DNA of 64,000 nt, from contig NZ_KN676113.1 in NCBI RefSeq assembly GCF_000802185.1, forward strand, positions 1,142,372 to 1,206,371. Direction: 5' to 3'. The notes beneath the pieces are model-generated. The model made no database searches. It was not told the DNA's origin and saw only the letters and a program-made list of their open reading frames with translations. Origin of the DNA: Belnapia sp. F-4-1. GTDB lineage: Bacteria; Pseudomonadota; Alphaproteobacteria; Acetobacterales; Acetobacteraceae. Numbering within the stretch: the stretch's first letter is position 1; every line of letters begins with the position of its first letter. The position numbers were made by a program, and so were the translations under genes. This document shows positions 17,202 through 25,885 of this stretch, one piece after another.

Positions 17202-17782
17202 TGGCCGCCGCTCTTCTCGATCGGCCGCTTCCACGGCGCCCGGCGAGCCTGCCCGCCGTCGCGGTACATGCCGCCGAGGCCGAGATCGCCGCGCGCCTTG
17301 CCGACCTCCCCGGCATTCGGCTGGTGGAGGAGTCGGCCATGGCCGAGGTGGTCGTCACCGACCTGCCGGCGGTGGAGCCGTCCGGCCCGCCGACCCTGGT
17401 GCTGACCGAAGGCGCGGCGGCGCTGGATGCGCTCCGCGCCGGCGCACGGGCGGTGCTGCCGCCGGACGCCGCCCCGGCCCTGCTGGCGGCGGCATTGCCG
17501 GCCATCGCCCGCGGGCTGGCGGTGCTGCCGCCTGCGCAGCTCGCCAGCCTGGCGGGGCGTGCGCCGGCTCCGGCCGCGCTCGAGGCGGGGCTGACCCGGC
17601 GCGAGCGGGAGGTGCTGGACCTGCTCGCCGCCGGTGCCTCCAATAAGGTGATCGCGCGGCGGCTCGGCCTGTCCTTCCACACGGCGAAGGCGCATGTCGC
17701 CGCGGTGCTGCAGAAGCTCGGCGCCGCGAGCCGGGCGGATGCGGTGGCGCGCGGTGCGCGGGCGGGGCTGGTGCTGCTGTAG
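17198..17782 (+). CDS. LuxR/NarL-type HTH transcriptional regulator with degenerate receiver
   Basis: A 194-residue protein. The C-terminal 65 residues form a LuxR HTH (LTRREREVLDLLAAGASNKVIARRLGLSFHTAKAHV). The N-terminal 115 residues have the alpha/beta pattern of a receiver domain (EVVVTDLPAV, TLVLTEGAAALDALRAGARAVLP) but lack the acidic pocket of true receivers, so phosphorylation is doubtful. Its GTG start overlaps the HtrA-like gene, implying joint function. It converges on the phage lysin gene. Confidence 0.8.
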   Translation: MMAAALLDRPLPRRPASLPAVAVHAAEAEIAARLADLPGIRLVEESAMAEVVVTDLPAVEPSGPPTLVLTEGAAALDALRAGARAVLPPDAAPALLAAALPAIARGLAVLPPAQLASLAGRAPAPAALEAGLTRREREVLDLLAAGASNKVIARRLGLSFHTAKAHVAAVLQKLGAASRADAVARGARAGLVLL

Positions 17783-17785
17783 GGC

Positions 17786-18214
17786 TCAGCCGGGCAGGCG
17801 GTAGAAGACCAGCCCGCCGATCTCGGCCGTCGGCACTTGGCCGATCGCCCAACCGGGCAGCGAGGCGCCGTCATGCCAGTGCGTCGCGCCCTCGGTCGGG
17901 TCCGGCAGGGCGCCGCCGAGGGCGCGGGCGGCGATTCGGCGGCACATCTCCATGGCCGCATCGGCCGGCGCCTCGGCCCGCAGCCGGCCGGCCTGCCAGC
18001 AGCGGAAAAGGAAGGGCGCGCGGCAGGCCTCGGCCAGCAGCGCCGTCCAGCCTGCCCCGGTATGGGCGCCGGGGGTGAAGCGGATGCGCGGAGCCGGGGC
18101 CTCGGCCGCCAGCCGGGCGCGGTTCACCACCAGGGCGGCGAGGGCCTCGATGGCGCGGACGGGGCGGCTGCCGGCCTCGGCGCGGAGGGTGAGGGCCAGG
18201 ATCTCGGCACTCAT
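17786..18214 (-). CDS. Cell wall hydrolase, SleB/Hydrolase_2 family (phage-type lysin)
   Basis: A 142-residue muralytic enzyme. The family pattern is visible: an acidic residue in LTLRAEAG near residue 12, ALAALVVNRARL near 25, PFLFRCWQ near 65, and DPTEGATHWHDG near 105. Such enzymes cleave peptidoglycan. No signal peptide is present, as expected when a holin-like partner releases it. Its ATG overlaps the stop of the preceding membrane protein. It is the last gene of the virion cassette. Confidence 0.8.
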   Translation of the reverse strand: MSAEILALTLRAEAGSRPVRAIEALAALVVNRARLAAEAPAPRIRFTPGAHTGAGWTALLAEACRAPFLFRCWQAGRLRAEAPADAAMEMCRRIAARALGGALPDPTEGATHWHDGASLPGWAIGQVPTAEIGGLVFYRLPG

Positions 18215-18528
18215 GGCTCGTCTCCCCCGAGGCGGTCGCGCAGGCGGAGCGTGCCGGCTGCCTCCAGCTTCTCCTCGATCCGCAGCAGGTGCTGGGAAAG
18301 GCGGCGGTCCACGTCACGGATGAGCGAGAGGGGGACGTAGCTGCGCGCCACCTCAAGCTTGAAATCGGCGAGTTCGTCGCGGGTGCGGCGGACCTCGCCG
18401 CTCTCCCGCTCCGTGGTGCGGTCGATGCGGTCGTGCAGGTCCTTCCGCAGGCCGTGGAGCATCCAGAACAGGGCGGCGGCGATCGGCGCCTCCACGGCGC
18501 TGATCCACCAGGTGGGTTCGATTGACAT
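18211..18528 (-). CDS. Small membrane-anchored coiled-coil protein, holin-like
   Basis: A 105-residue protein with one N-terminal hydrophobic segment (ISAVEAPIAAALFWMLHGL) followed by a charged coiled-coil region. It overlaps the lysin gene by four bases (ATGA). Size, topology and coupling to a lysin suggest a holin or a membrane-anchored phage lysis accessory, but sequence alone does not prove it. Confidence 0.55.
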   Translation of the reverse strand: MSIEPTWWISAVEAPIAAALFWMLHGLRKDLHDRIDRTTERESGEVRRTRDELADFKLEVARSYVPLSLIRDVDRRLSQHLLRIEEKLEAAGTLRLRDRLGGDEP

Positions 18529-18602
18529 CGCGGCTCACATGCCTCCTTGAAGCGGCGTGCCGGCACGACCACCCTCGGGCGGCACCGGGACGCGATGGAA
18601 CA

Positions 18603-18833
18603 GTGACGATCTGGAACGAGCCCTATCTCGAGACCTGCTGCCGCGCGGCGCTCCACCGGCTGGTGCTGGTGGGCAAGGGCGGCCGGCCCGATGGGCTGAA
18701 GGACGGACCATGCCTGGAGCGGCTCCAGGGCATGGGGCTAGCGCGGCTCAGGACGGATGGGCGGTACGAGCTGACCGCGGCGGGCCAGGAACGGCATGCC
18801 GGGGAGATCCTGAAAGTCAGGAAAGCCGGCTAG
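18603..18833 (+). CDS. Small winged-helix-like protein of unknown function
   Basis: A 76-residue protein from the GTG at 18603, the only convincing plus-strand gene inside the virion cassette. The pattern CLERLQGMGLARLRTDGRYELTAAGQERHA resembles the recognition helix and wing of small winged-helix DNA-binding proteins. It is divergent from the holin-like gene and overlaps the terminase stop by four bases. A regulatory role is inferred only from the fold hint. Confidence 0.5.
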   Translation: MTIWNEPYLETCCRAALHRLVLVGKGGRPDGLKDGPCLERLQGMGLARLRTDGRYELTAAGQERHAGEILKVRKAG

Positions 18834-20266
18834 CCGCGCCAAGCGAGCGGGCGCGGGGCAGGCATGGCGGCGGGCAGGCGGACCGGCTCGGCGAGCAGGC
18901 AGCCGGCCAGGGCGTCGAGGGCGTCGTCCCTCTGGCCCGGCGCGTCCGGCCGCCAGGCGGCCATCTCACCCGGGAAAGACGTGCGGAACACCGACTCGTG
19001 GGCATGCAGGCGGCGGGCGGCGAGCGCCGGCTCCAGGGCGGCAAGGATGCGCTCCGCCTTGGCGCGGCGGCTGGCATGCTCGATCACCGTGCAGGGCGCC
19101 CCCGCCTCCGCCAGCGCCCGGCGGAGCAGGGCGGGGAGGAAGCGGCCGAGGCCGTTCGTCTCCACCCGGATCACCGGCAGCAGCAGCTCCCGCGCCAGCC
19201 GCGCCACGGCCCGGCATTGCTGGGTCGCGGGGTCGACCTGGCTGTCCGGGTCATGCGTGAGGTAGGCGAGGCGATGGAGGTAGTGGTTGCCCTCGCCATC
19301 CGCATAGGTCGCCGCCAGCACCGAGGCGTCGCCGGCACCGGGCCGGCCATAAGCCGGGTCCCAGAAGCCGCCGCCCGAGGCCAGCCGCCGGCCCAGCAGC
19401 GAGAGCTGGGCGCGGCCGCCGGCCTCGCGGTAGTCCGGCTCCTCGCCGTAGCGGATGACGAGGGCCGGATCGAGCCGCAGCGCCGCCTCCGCCACCGGCT
19501 GGAGCAGCATCTGCCGGGCGAAGTGCAGCGGGCCGACGCGGTCGCGGAGTGCGGCGACCGAGGCTGGCGTGAAGCGTTCGGGCCAGGCGCTGCGGCCTGC
19601 CTCGTCGAGCAGGGGCAGCACCAGGCGCCGGTAGCCACGGAGGAAGGCGGCGGGCTCCTCCGGCGGCAGGTAGAGCGTTTCGGCACAATGCGGCGTGCCG
19701 ACATAGAGAACGGCACCGCCGGGGACGAGGACGAACTCGCACTCGCCGAGCCGCTCGCGCAGCTCCTCGCGCTTGCCCGGCGTGTCGCAATTGCCGGCAA
19801 CCTCGACATCGTCGCAGATGATGAGGTCGGCACGCGCCCCGGTAATGTTGCCGCCGATTCCTTGCGCGAGCATCGACGGGTCCCGCAGCACGGCCTGGCG
19901 GGCGACGGTGAAGCGGTCCGCCGCCCAGGCTTCCGCGCGCTCCGGCAGCAGGGCCCGGCAGAGCGGATGGCGTTCCAGGATGCGGCGCACCTGGGCGACC
20001 ATCTTCACCGCCAGCACCTGGTCCGCGGCGAGGACCAGGATGCGCGTGTCCGGCGCCCGCAGCAGGCGCCAGGCGCAGAACAGCCCGACCAGCGTGGATT
20101 TGCCGCAGCCACGGAACGCCATCAGCAGCAGGCGCCGGTCGTCATCCTCCCAGCGCGATTGCAGCCAGCGGACGATGCGCCGGTGCGGCGCCGGCATGCC
20201 CTGGTTCTGGACCGCATTCCAGATCCAGGCGAATTCGAGGAAGTCAGCCTCCGGCGCCTCCGTCAT
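18830..20266 (-). CDS. Phage terminase large subunit
   Basis: A 478-residue DNA-packaging motor. Walker A is FRGCGKSTL near residue 54 and Walker B ADLIICDDVE near 133. The nuclease domain has WDPAYGRPGAGDAS near 300, with further acidic residues in RDDALDALAGCL near 450. The ATG at 20266 begins MTEAPEADFLEFAW; upstream codons belong to the overlapping small gene. All catalytic motifs needed for packaging look intact. Confidence 0.88.
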   Translation of the reverse strand: MTEAPEADFLEFAWIWNAVQNQGMPAPHRRIVRWLQSRWEDDDRRLLLMAFRGCGKSTLVGLFCAWRLLRAPDTRILVLAADQVLAVKMVAQVRRILERHPLCRALLPERAEAWAADRFTVARQAVLRDPSMLAQGIGGNITGARADLIICDDVEVAGNCDTPGKREELRERLGECEFVLVPGGAVLYVGTPHCAETLYLPPEEPAAFLRGYRRLVLPLLDEAGRSAWPERFTPASVAALRDRVGPLHFARQMLLQPVAEAALRLDPALVIRYGEEPDYREAGGRAQLSLLGRRLASGGGFWDPAYGRPGAGDASVLAATYADGEGNHYLHRLAYLTHDPDSQVDPATQQCRAVARLARELLLPVIRVETNGLGRFLPALLRRALAEAGAPCTVIEHASRRAKAERILAALEPALAARRLHAHESVFRTSFPGEMAAWRPDAPGQRDDALDALAGCLLAEPVRLPAAMPAPRPLAWRG

Positions 20267-20549
20267 TCTCCTCCTCCGGCAGTTGCGGCATGATGCGGCG
20301 CCATTCGGCGAGCACCTCGGTGATGGCTTGCTGCTGCGCCTCGCCGCCGGCATCGGCGGCGAGCTTCAGCAGCTGGTCGGCATGGGCGAGGGCGGTGCGG
20401 CCCGCGGTATGACGGGAGGCGAAGGCCTTCACCATGGCCTCGTCCGGCTCTCCGGCGCAGAGGCCGACGAAGCGGCGGTAGTCCGCGAGAACCAGCGCCA
20501 CGGCGCCGGCGAAGTCGGCCTCGATGCGGAGCTTGCGTTTCGTCGCCAT
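20244..20549 (-). CDS. Small phage protein, candidate terminase small subunit
   Basis: A 101-residue basic, helical protein starting MATKRKLRIEADF. It overlaps the large terminase start by 23 bases, the usual position of a small terminase. No HTH is obvious, so the assignment rests on position and size. Confidence 0.5.
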   Translation of the reverse strand: MATKRKLRIEADFAGAVALVLADYRRFVGLCAGEPDEAMVKAFASRHTAGRTALAHADQLLKLAADAGGEAQQQAITEVLAEWRRIMPQLPEEENDGGAGG

Positions 20550-20556
20550 GGCGGGC

Positions 20557-22890
20557 TCAGAGCCGCGGCTTGACGGCGCGGACAAAGAGCGTGCCGGCGC
20601 CGAGAGTGATCGACCCCGCGCTGACATTCTGCGCCGTGACCCGCACCTGGTTGCTGCCCGCCGTGCCGCCGACCGCGGCATGGAATACGACGCCGCCGTT
20701 CTGGAAGCCGGCCGACTGCGCGAAGCCGGCGCGGACGAAATCGCCCTGGCGGACGCCGGGCAACGTTACGTCATAGGTCGCCGTAGCACCCGCGGCCAGC
20801 GCCGGGATGGTCCAGCCGGCGTCGCTCACCGTGTACTCGCGCTTACCCCAGGCGCGCGAGCCGCCGTAGAGCACCCGTGGCGCGTGCAGGGCCGAGGTAT
20901 AGAGGCGGAGCGAGCGCAGCACCGCGCTCGACGAGCTGCCGCGGATGCCGATGGCGGCGTATTGCGCATCGGCGCTCAGCGTCACCCGCTGCAGCCTGTT
21001 GAGCGCGAGGCCGCCGGTGAGGCTGTCGAGGTCGGCATTGCCCTCCCACCAGTAGGAGGGGGCGCCCTGCATCAGCGTGTTCATGTTGGAGAAGAGCACG
21101 GGGCTGCCGGCGCCGAGCACGTTTTCCGCGCCGTCGAATTGCATCACCATTGGCCGCAGGCCGATGCCTTCGGCGGCGATGAAGAACTCCTTGCATTGGC
21201 TGCAATCGACGACATAGGCCAGCGCACGGGAGATCGGGATGGTCACGTCGTCGGCGTTGAGCGTGAAGGCGTTGAGGCCGGGGAAGCAGAAGCCGTTGAG
21301 CGTCGAGGGCGGGCCGGCGGGATTGCCGGAGAGCACCGCCATCTGGTCGAAGCCCACGCCATCGGCAACGGAGATGCTTTGGCGGAAGGCGAGCGTCCGC
21401 AGGTTCTCCGCCCCCGCCACCAGCCGCGGCGCGGCGATGGCGGCCGTCGCCTGGTGCATCGGCACCACCGTCCCGCCGGCCCGCGAGGCGCCCTGGTACT
21501 GCACGGAGCAACCGAGGAAGCCGTAGGTGCCGACATAGGAAATCTCGTAGCGCGCGTCGCTGAAGCCGCCGGTGTGCCGGGCGACATGGGGCGAGCAGGC
21601 CTCCATCCGCACGCCGGTGGCAATTAGGCAGCGGCCGTCCACCTCGACGAGAAAGGGGATGGCATCCACCGCGCCCGGCGTGCCCTGGCGCTGCAGCTCG
21701 AAGGCCGGGCCAGTGAAGAGATGCGTGTTGTGCAGCCGGTAGGCGCCGGGGGCGGCGGAGAGCCGCACACCGAAGCGCGGCTGCGTCGGGTTGGTCGCGC
21801 TGGAGCAGGCGAAATGCCCGCCCTGGTGGCGCAGGGAATTCATCCAGCCGCTCGCCGTCAGCGTGCGCAGGTCGAGGCCGATGCGGTTGTCGATCAGGCG
21901 GCCGTAGCGCAGGTCGCTGTCCTCGCAGCCGCGCGCATCACCCACCAGCTGCACGCCGATGGTGAAACGCTCGGCCCGGCGGATATCGACGGTGCTGGCA
22001 TCGATGTTCCGGATCAGGATGCCGACATCGGCCTCGCTCGACCAGTCGCTCTGCATGGCGCGGAGCACGGCGAGGCCAGTATAGACCTTGCCCTGGTTGT
22101 TGGCCGCGCCGCCGTCGCCGAGCGTCAGCGCCGGCAGGCCGGCGGGGCCCGCGTAGAGGATGCTGCCGCGCATGACGAGGCCAGCCGCGGCGCCCGGCAG
22201 GGTGAGCGCCATGCTGGTGCGGAAGGTGCCCTCGCCGATCTCGAGCAGCTTGCCGCTCGCCGCCGCCGCGGTCATCGCCGCCTGGAGCGCCGGGCCGTCA
22301 TCCGTCTCGCCGTCGCCGGTCGCGCCGAAGTCGCGCGCGGTGAGGCGCTCGGAGAGCTTGTCCTCCACCGTGCGCGGCACGCCGCCGGGGAAGCCGATGG
22401 TGAGCAGCCCCTCGTCGCGGCCGAAGGTGGCGATGTTGCCGAGGCTGTCGAAGCCGAGCAGCCGGTTGGCGCGCGCCCCGCGCAGCGGCAGCGCCGTCGA
22501 CCCGCTTTCCGAAGGGTCGAGATGCAGCGCGTTGCCGAGCCCATCCTTCACCTCCTGCAGGACGGCGACCTGATAGTCCAGCTCGTCGTTCAGCGTGCGG
22601 GCGCGGAGGATGCCGTTCGACTGGAAGTCGGTGGTGCGCGCCACCACCATGTCGCGGCGGAGCGTGACCTGGGTCCCGGCCCGCGGCGGGGCGTAGAAGA
22701 CGACGCTGCCGCCCTCGCTGGCGCCCGCATTGGTGACGACGAAGCCGCCGGCCTGCGGCACGCCGTCCAGCCGCACCTCGAGATCCGACGGCGCGAAGAT
22801 CGGGAAGGGATAGGTGAAACCGGTCTGCACGCCATCCGCGCGGTATTGCACGCGCGGGGCGACATCGCCGATCCTGATATGGTCGTCCAT
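20557..22890 (-). CDS. Phage tail spike/fibre with T7 gp17-like N-terminus and beta-helix
   Basis: A 777-residue protein. The first 150 residues resemble the T7 tail-fibre attachment domain (PRVQYRADGVQTGFTYPFPIF, LNDELDYQVAVLQEV). From about residue 185 the motif ARDFGATGDGETDDGPALQAA opens a pectate-lyase-type beta-helix, typical of receptor-binding spikes. The C-terminus is a compact beta domain. It probably binds and perhaps cleaves a surface polysaccharide. The gene appears full length and intact. Confidence 0.85.
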   Translation of the reverse strand: MDDHIRIGDVAPRVQYRADGVQTGFTYPFPIFAPSDLEVRLDGVPQAGGFVVTNAGASEGGSVVFYAPPRAGTQVTLRRDMVVARTTDFQSNGILRARTLNDELDYQVAVLQEVKDGLGNALHLDPSESGSTALPLRGARANRLLGFDSLGNIATFGRDEGLLTIGFPGGVPRTVEDKLSERLTARDFGATGDGETDDGPALQAAMTAAAASGKLLEIGEGTFRTSMALTLPGAAAGLVMRGSILYAGPAGLPALTLGDGGAANNQGKVYTGLAVLRAMQSDWSSEADVGILIRNIDASTVDIRRAERFTIGVQLVGDARGCEDSDLRYGRLIDNRIGLDLRTLTASGWMNSLRHQGGHFACSSATNPTQPRFGVRLSAAPGAYRLHNTHLFTGPAFELQRQGTPGAVDAIPFLVEVDGRCLIATGVRMEACSPHVARHTGGFSDARYEISYVGTYGFLGCSVQYQGASRAGGTVVPMHQATAAIAAPRLVAGAENLRTLAFRQSISVADGVGFDQMAVLSGNPAGPPSTLNGFCFPGLNAFTLNADDVTIPISRALAYVVDCSQCKEFFIAAEGIGLRPMVMQFDGAENVLGAGSPVLFSNMNTLMQGAPSYWWEGNADLDSLTGGLALNRLQRVTLSADAQYAAIGIRGSSSSAVLRSLRLYTSALHAPRVLYGGSRAWGKREYTVSDAGWTIPALAAGATATYDVTLPGVRQGDFVRAGFAQSAGFQNGGVVFHAAVGGTAGSNQVRVTAQNVSAGSITLGAGTLFVRAVKPRL

Positions 22891-22899
22891 GCTGCGCTC

Positions 22900-23361
22900 C
22901 TAATCCAACAGGTTCCTGGCGATGCCGCCGAAGCCGCGGCCGATGGCGGCGATGCCGCGGCCGGAGCCGAGCAGCGCCGTCACCGTGCCGTCCGGGTTCA
23001 AGAGGCTGCTCCGGCCATCGGCGAGGCGGGCGCGGAGCGTCGCGTCATCCGCCCCCTGCGCCGCCGCCGCCTCACCGGCGAGGCCGCCCGTCACGGCGGC
23101 GGCCGAGCCGCTGTCGGGCGAGACGCCGGCCGCGGCGAGACGCGCGCGGGCGGAGGCGACGGTGCGCGCCAGCGCCGTCTGCCGCTGCAGCGCCGCCTCC
23201 TGCGCCTGGGCCAGCAGCACCTGCTGCTGCGCCACCTCCCGCGTCGCGTTGATCTGCGCCTGGGCCTTGTTGGCGGCGTTCTGCGCCTGGGCCTGGCGGA
23301 CCTGGCCGTAGATCGTCGCACCGGCGCCGAGCACGGTGGCGATCGAGGTGAGTGCGCCCAT
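22900..23361 (-). CDS. Phage internal virion protein, T7 gp14-like
   Basis: A 153-residue protein with an N-terminal hydrophobic glycine/alanine segment (LTSIATVLGAGATIYGQV) followed by a long Ala/Gln-rich helix, the pattern of podovirus gp14 ejection proteins. Its ATG shares a base with the stop of the tail-tube gene upstream. The larger T7 ejection proteins gp15 and gp16 have no counterpart here. Confidence 0.6.
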   Translation of the reverse strand: MGALTSIATVLGAGATIYGQVRQAQAQNAANKAQAQINATREVAQQQVLLAQAQEAALQRQTALARTVASARARLAAAGVSPDSGSAAAVTGGLAGEAAAAQGADDATLRARLADGRSSLLNPDGTVTALLGSGRGIAAIGRGFGGIARNLLD

Positions 23362-25241
23362 CAGTCGGTCATCCTCGTATCGGTGGTGACGGAAAGCAGC
23401 GTCATCGGCAGCGGCGTGTCGTCCTCGATGCGCCAGAGCGGCTGCATCGCATCGCTCCGCCAGCCGAAGGCGCGCAGCCGCACATCGCCGGTGAAGGGCG
23501 CGGGGGCTGCGTCGAGCATCGGCGTATCGAGCCGGCGGAAGGGCACCGGCTGCGGGCCGCGGCCGAGATCGACCGCGAGCGCCGTCGTCTCCAGCAGACG
23601 GAAGGTCGCGGCGACGAGACGGATCGGTGCCGCGCGGGCGCCGATCGCGGTGGAGAGCTCGGGCGGCAGCGGCTCGATCACATGGGTGAAGGCGAGACCG
23701 ATTTGCACGCTCGTCGAAGGCGGGTCGATGGTGACGCTGCCGTTCAGCACCGTCTCATCTTCACGCGGTGCGCCTCCGGCGACGACGCCGACCGCTTGGC
23801 CCTCGAGATGGGCGAGGCCGGACCACTCATCCTGCGGCACCGGCGCTGCGCCGGTCAGCGCCGCGTCGAGGCCGAGAGCGTCATCGAAGCGCTCGAGCCG
23901 GATGCTGCCGGCCCGCTGCACCGCAGCCCAGACCGTGCCGCCGATCTCGGCGAGCGCGAGGAAGGCGCCGGCCGTTTCCTGCCGCGTCCAGGCGGTGACC
24001 TGCTCGGCGCGGTAGAGCGTCAGCGTCGAGAGGCTGCCATCGGCCATCGCCACGTGCAGCAGCCGGCGGCGCTGGTCGTAGCACATCGAGACCGGGTTCT
24101 GGATCAGGTGCTGGGCGACGAGGCCGAGGTCGTTTGCCTGGTAAAGCTGTTGCAGGTCGGTATAGGTGAACTCGAAGATCCCGCGCCCGCTGCGGCTGGC
24201 GAAGATGGTGGCGCCGTCGACATCGACCGGCGGCACCATGCGCGTCGTGACCGAGCCGACGCGCGTCTGCCGGTCGAGCTGGATGCTGCCCGGCGTCAGC
24301 GGCGCGCCGCTCACCATCCATTCCGTGCCCGAGGTGAAGACCTGCAGGTGCTGGCCCGAGAAGACGGCGCGGATGGCGTTCACCTGGTCGGAGACGAGGC
24401 CGAACTCGATCGCCTGGTCGTCGAGCCCGGTGCCGGGGTCGAAGTTGAACAGGTCGCCCGTGCGGGACAGCCAGAGGCGGTTCGGCAACTCGCGCGAGCC
24501 GCCCAGCACCAGCCGGTCCTGGTGGAAGCAGAGCGTCACCGGCCAGCCATGCACCGGCGAGAAGGCGGCTTCGTCCCAGTCGGTGGTGGGCGTGGTGCCG
24601 GCGAGCGTCTCTTCCACCACCGCATTCGCCTGGGTGGGCGAGACGACGCTGCCGATCAACAGTCGCTTGCCGCCGATGCGGAAGCGGACGCCGGCATGGC
24701 CTGCCACGAAGAGCGCGGCGGAGGCGGTGAGGGTGATGCTGCCCGTCGTGCCGCTCGGCGTCAGCGTGACATCGGGCGAGGCGAAGCGGTGGAAGGGCTC
24801 GCGCAGGAAGGACCAGGGCGCGATCGTCCAGGCCACGTGACTGGTCCGCGTCACCCGCTGCGGCGGCAGGTCGGGGTGACAGACCAGCAGCGTGTCGGCG
24901 CTCTGGGTGAAGGCGAGCTGCGGCAGCATCGCTGCCGTCCAGGGCGCGGCGAACTGCGCCACCAGGCCGTCATCGATGAAGACCTGGAGCAGCCTGTCCG
25001 TCAGCACCAGGAGGTAGGCCTGTTCCGTGTTGAACTCGAAGGCGATGAGTCGCGCGGCGCCGGGCAGCATCGCCACATGGCGGAGGCCGGGTCGGCGCGT
25101 GACGCCGCCGGTCGGCTGGATGAAGACGTTGCGCAGCCGCCGCGCGCCGTTGGCATAGGCGCGCAGGTCTGGCCGGCCGAGCAGCGTGGGCGCCACCTCG
25201 CCGGCGGTGAAGCTGGTCTTCAGCATGCGGGACTGGACCAT
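23361..25241 (-). CDS. Phage tail tube/nozzle protein, T7 gp12-like
   Basis: A 626-residue beta-rich protein. Its N-terminus (SFTAGEVAPTLLGRPDLRAYANGARRLRN) matches a podovirus tail protein family found between the adaptor and ejection genes. It occupies the T7 gp12 position. The start ATG at 25241 lies two bases after the upstream stop; an internal ATG at 25226 is an alternative. Confidence 0.75.
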   Translation of the reverse strand: MVQSRMLKTSFTAGEVAPTLLGRPDLRAYANGARRLRNVFIQPTGGVTRRPGLRHVAMLPGAARLIAFEFNTEQAYLLVLTDRLLQVFIDDGLVAQFAAPWTAAMLPQLAFTQSADTLLVCHPDLPPQRVTRTSHVAWTIAPWSFLREPFHRFASPDVTLTPSGTTGSITLTASAALFVAGHAGVRFRIGGKRLLIGSVVSPTQANAVVEETLAGTTPTTDWDEAAFSPVHGWPVTLCFHQDRLVLGGSRELPNRLWLSRTGDLFNFDPGTGLDDQAIEFGLVSDQVNAIRAVFSGQHLQVFTSGTEWMVSGAPLTPGSIQLDRQTRVGSVTTRMVPPVDVDGATIFASRSGRGIFEFTYTDLQQLYQANDLGLVAQHLIQNPVSMCYDQRRRLLHVAMADGSLSTLTLYRAEQVTAWTRQETAGAFLALAEIGGTVWAAVQRAGSIRLERFDDALGLDAALTGAAPVPQDEWSGLAHLEGQAVGVVAGGAPREDETVLNGSVTIDPPSTSVQIGLAFTHVIEPLPPELSTAIGARAAPIRLVAATFRLLETTALAVDLGRGPQPVPFRRLDTPMLDAAPAPFTGDVRLRAFGWRSDAMQPLWRIEDDTPLPMTLLSVTTDTRMTD

Positions 25242-25243
25242 GC

Positions 25244-25813
25244 TCAGCCCCGCACCGTGACGAGCGGGAAGTCCTCGATGGCGCGCGGCGTCGCCTGCTG
25301 GCTGTCGGCGCGGCGAGCGTTGCGCAGCTCGGCATCTGCCTGGGCCAGCAGGAGCTGGGCGCGGGAGGTGTTCTCGGTCAGTGGGATGCAGAATTCGGCG
25401 GCGAGGCGCGCAGCGAGGGCGGCGGCGAAGAAGGCCGGGAAGGCGCTCTCATCCGGGCGAAAGATGTAGCTGAGGACGACCTGCGGCGCGTTGCAGTGCA
25501 ACCGGTCCTCGAACAGCCGGTAGGCGAGGCCGCGGCCGCTGTTCGGCACGCCGGCCGAGAGCACGCGCAGGAAGCCGGCGGGCAGCTGGAAGGCATACGG
25601 GAAATCGGCGACCGGCGTCGCCGCCAGGCGCGGCAGAGAGGCCTGGCCGGTTGCGAAGCTCCAGGGATGCGAGGAGAGCAGCGCGTCGCGCGTGCCGGCG
25701 TAGAGGTTGGCCGCCACCTCGGCCTCGGCGGTGCCTTCGTCGAGCGAGGCGATCGGCTGGGCGCCGATCTTCAGCAGCGCGCGCGTGCAGAGCGCGAGGG
25801 CGGAGAGGGCCAT
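25244..25813 (-). CDS. Phage tail tube adaptor protein, T7 gp11-like
   Basis: A 189-residue protein with the gp11-like opening ALCTRALLKIGAQPIASLDEGTAEAEVA and the segment RDALLSSHPWSFAT. This family forms the ring between portal and nozzle. It follows the capsid gene after a strong hairpin. Confidence 0.75.
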   Translation of the reverse strand: MALSALALCTRALLKIGAQPIASLDEGTAEAEVAANLYAGTRDALLSSHPWSFATGQASLPRLAATPVADFPYAFQLPAGFLRVLSAGVPNSGRGLAYRLFEDRLHCNAPQVVLSYIFRPDESAFPAFFAAALAARLAAEFCIPLTENTSRAQLLLAQADAELRNARRADSQQATPRAIEDFPLVTVRG

Positions 25814-25847
25814 CGGGTCAGAAACTCCGGCGGTGAGGGAAAGGGGT

Positions 25848-25875
25848 GCCCCACCCCGCGGGCGCGGGGTGGGGC
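25848..25875 (-). terminator. Strong hairpin directly downstream of the capsid gene
   Basis: GCCCCACCCCGCG (25848-25860) is the exact reverse complement of 25863-25875, a 13-bp GC stem. On the transcribed strand it is followed by ACCCCTTTCCC. The position mirrors the T-phi terminator behind T7 gene 10 and could set a high capsid-to-tail expression ratio. Confidence 0.55.
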
Positions 25876-25885
25876 GGCGGCTGCG

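Noticed and set aside
21721-25469. Two long plus-strand frames across the tail spike and tail genes
   Set aside because: They are antisense to well-supported phage genes and have no recognisable domains.
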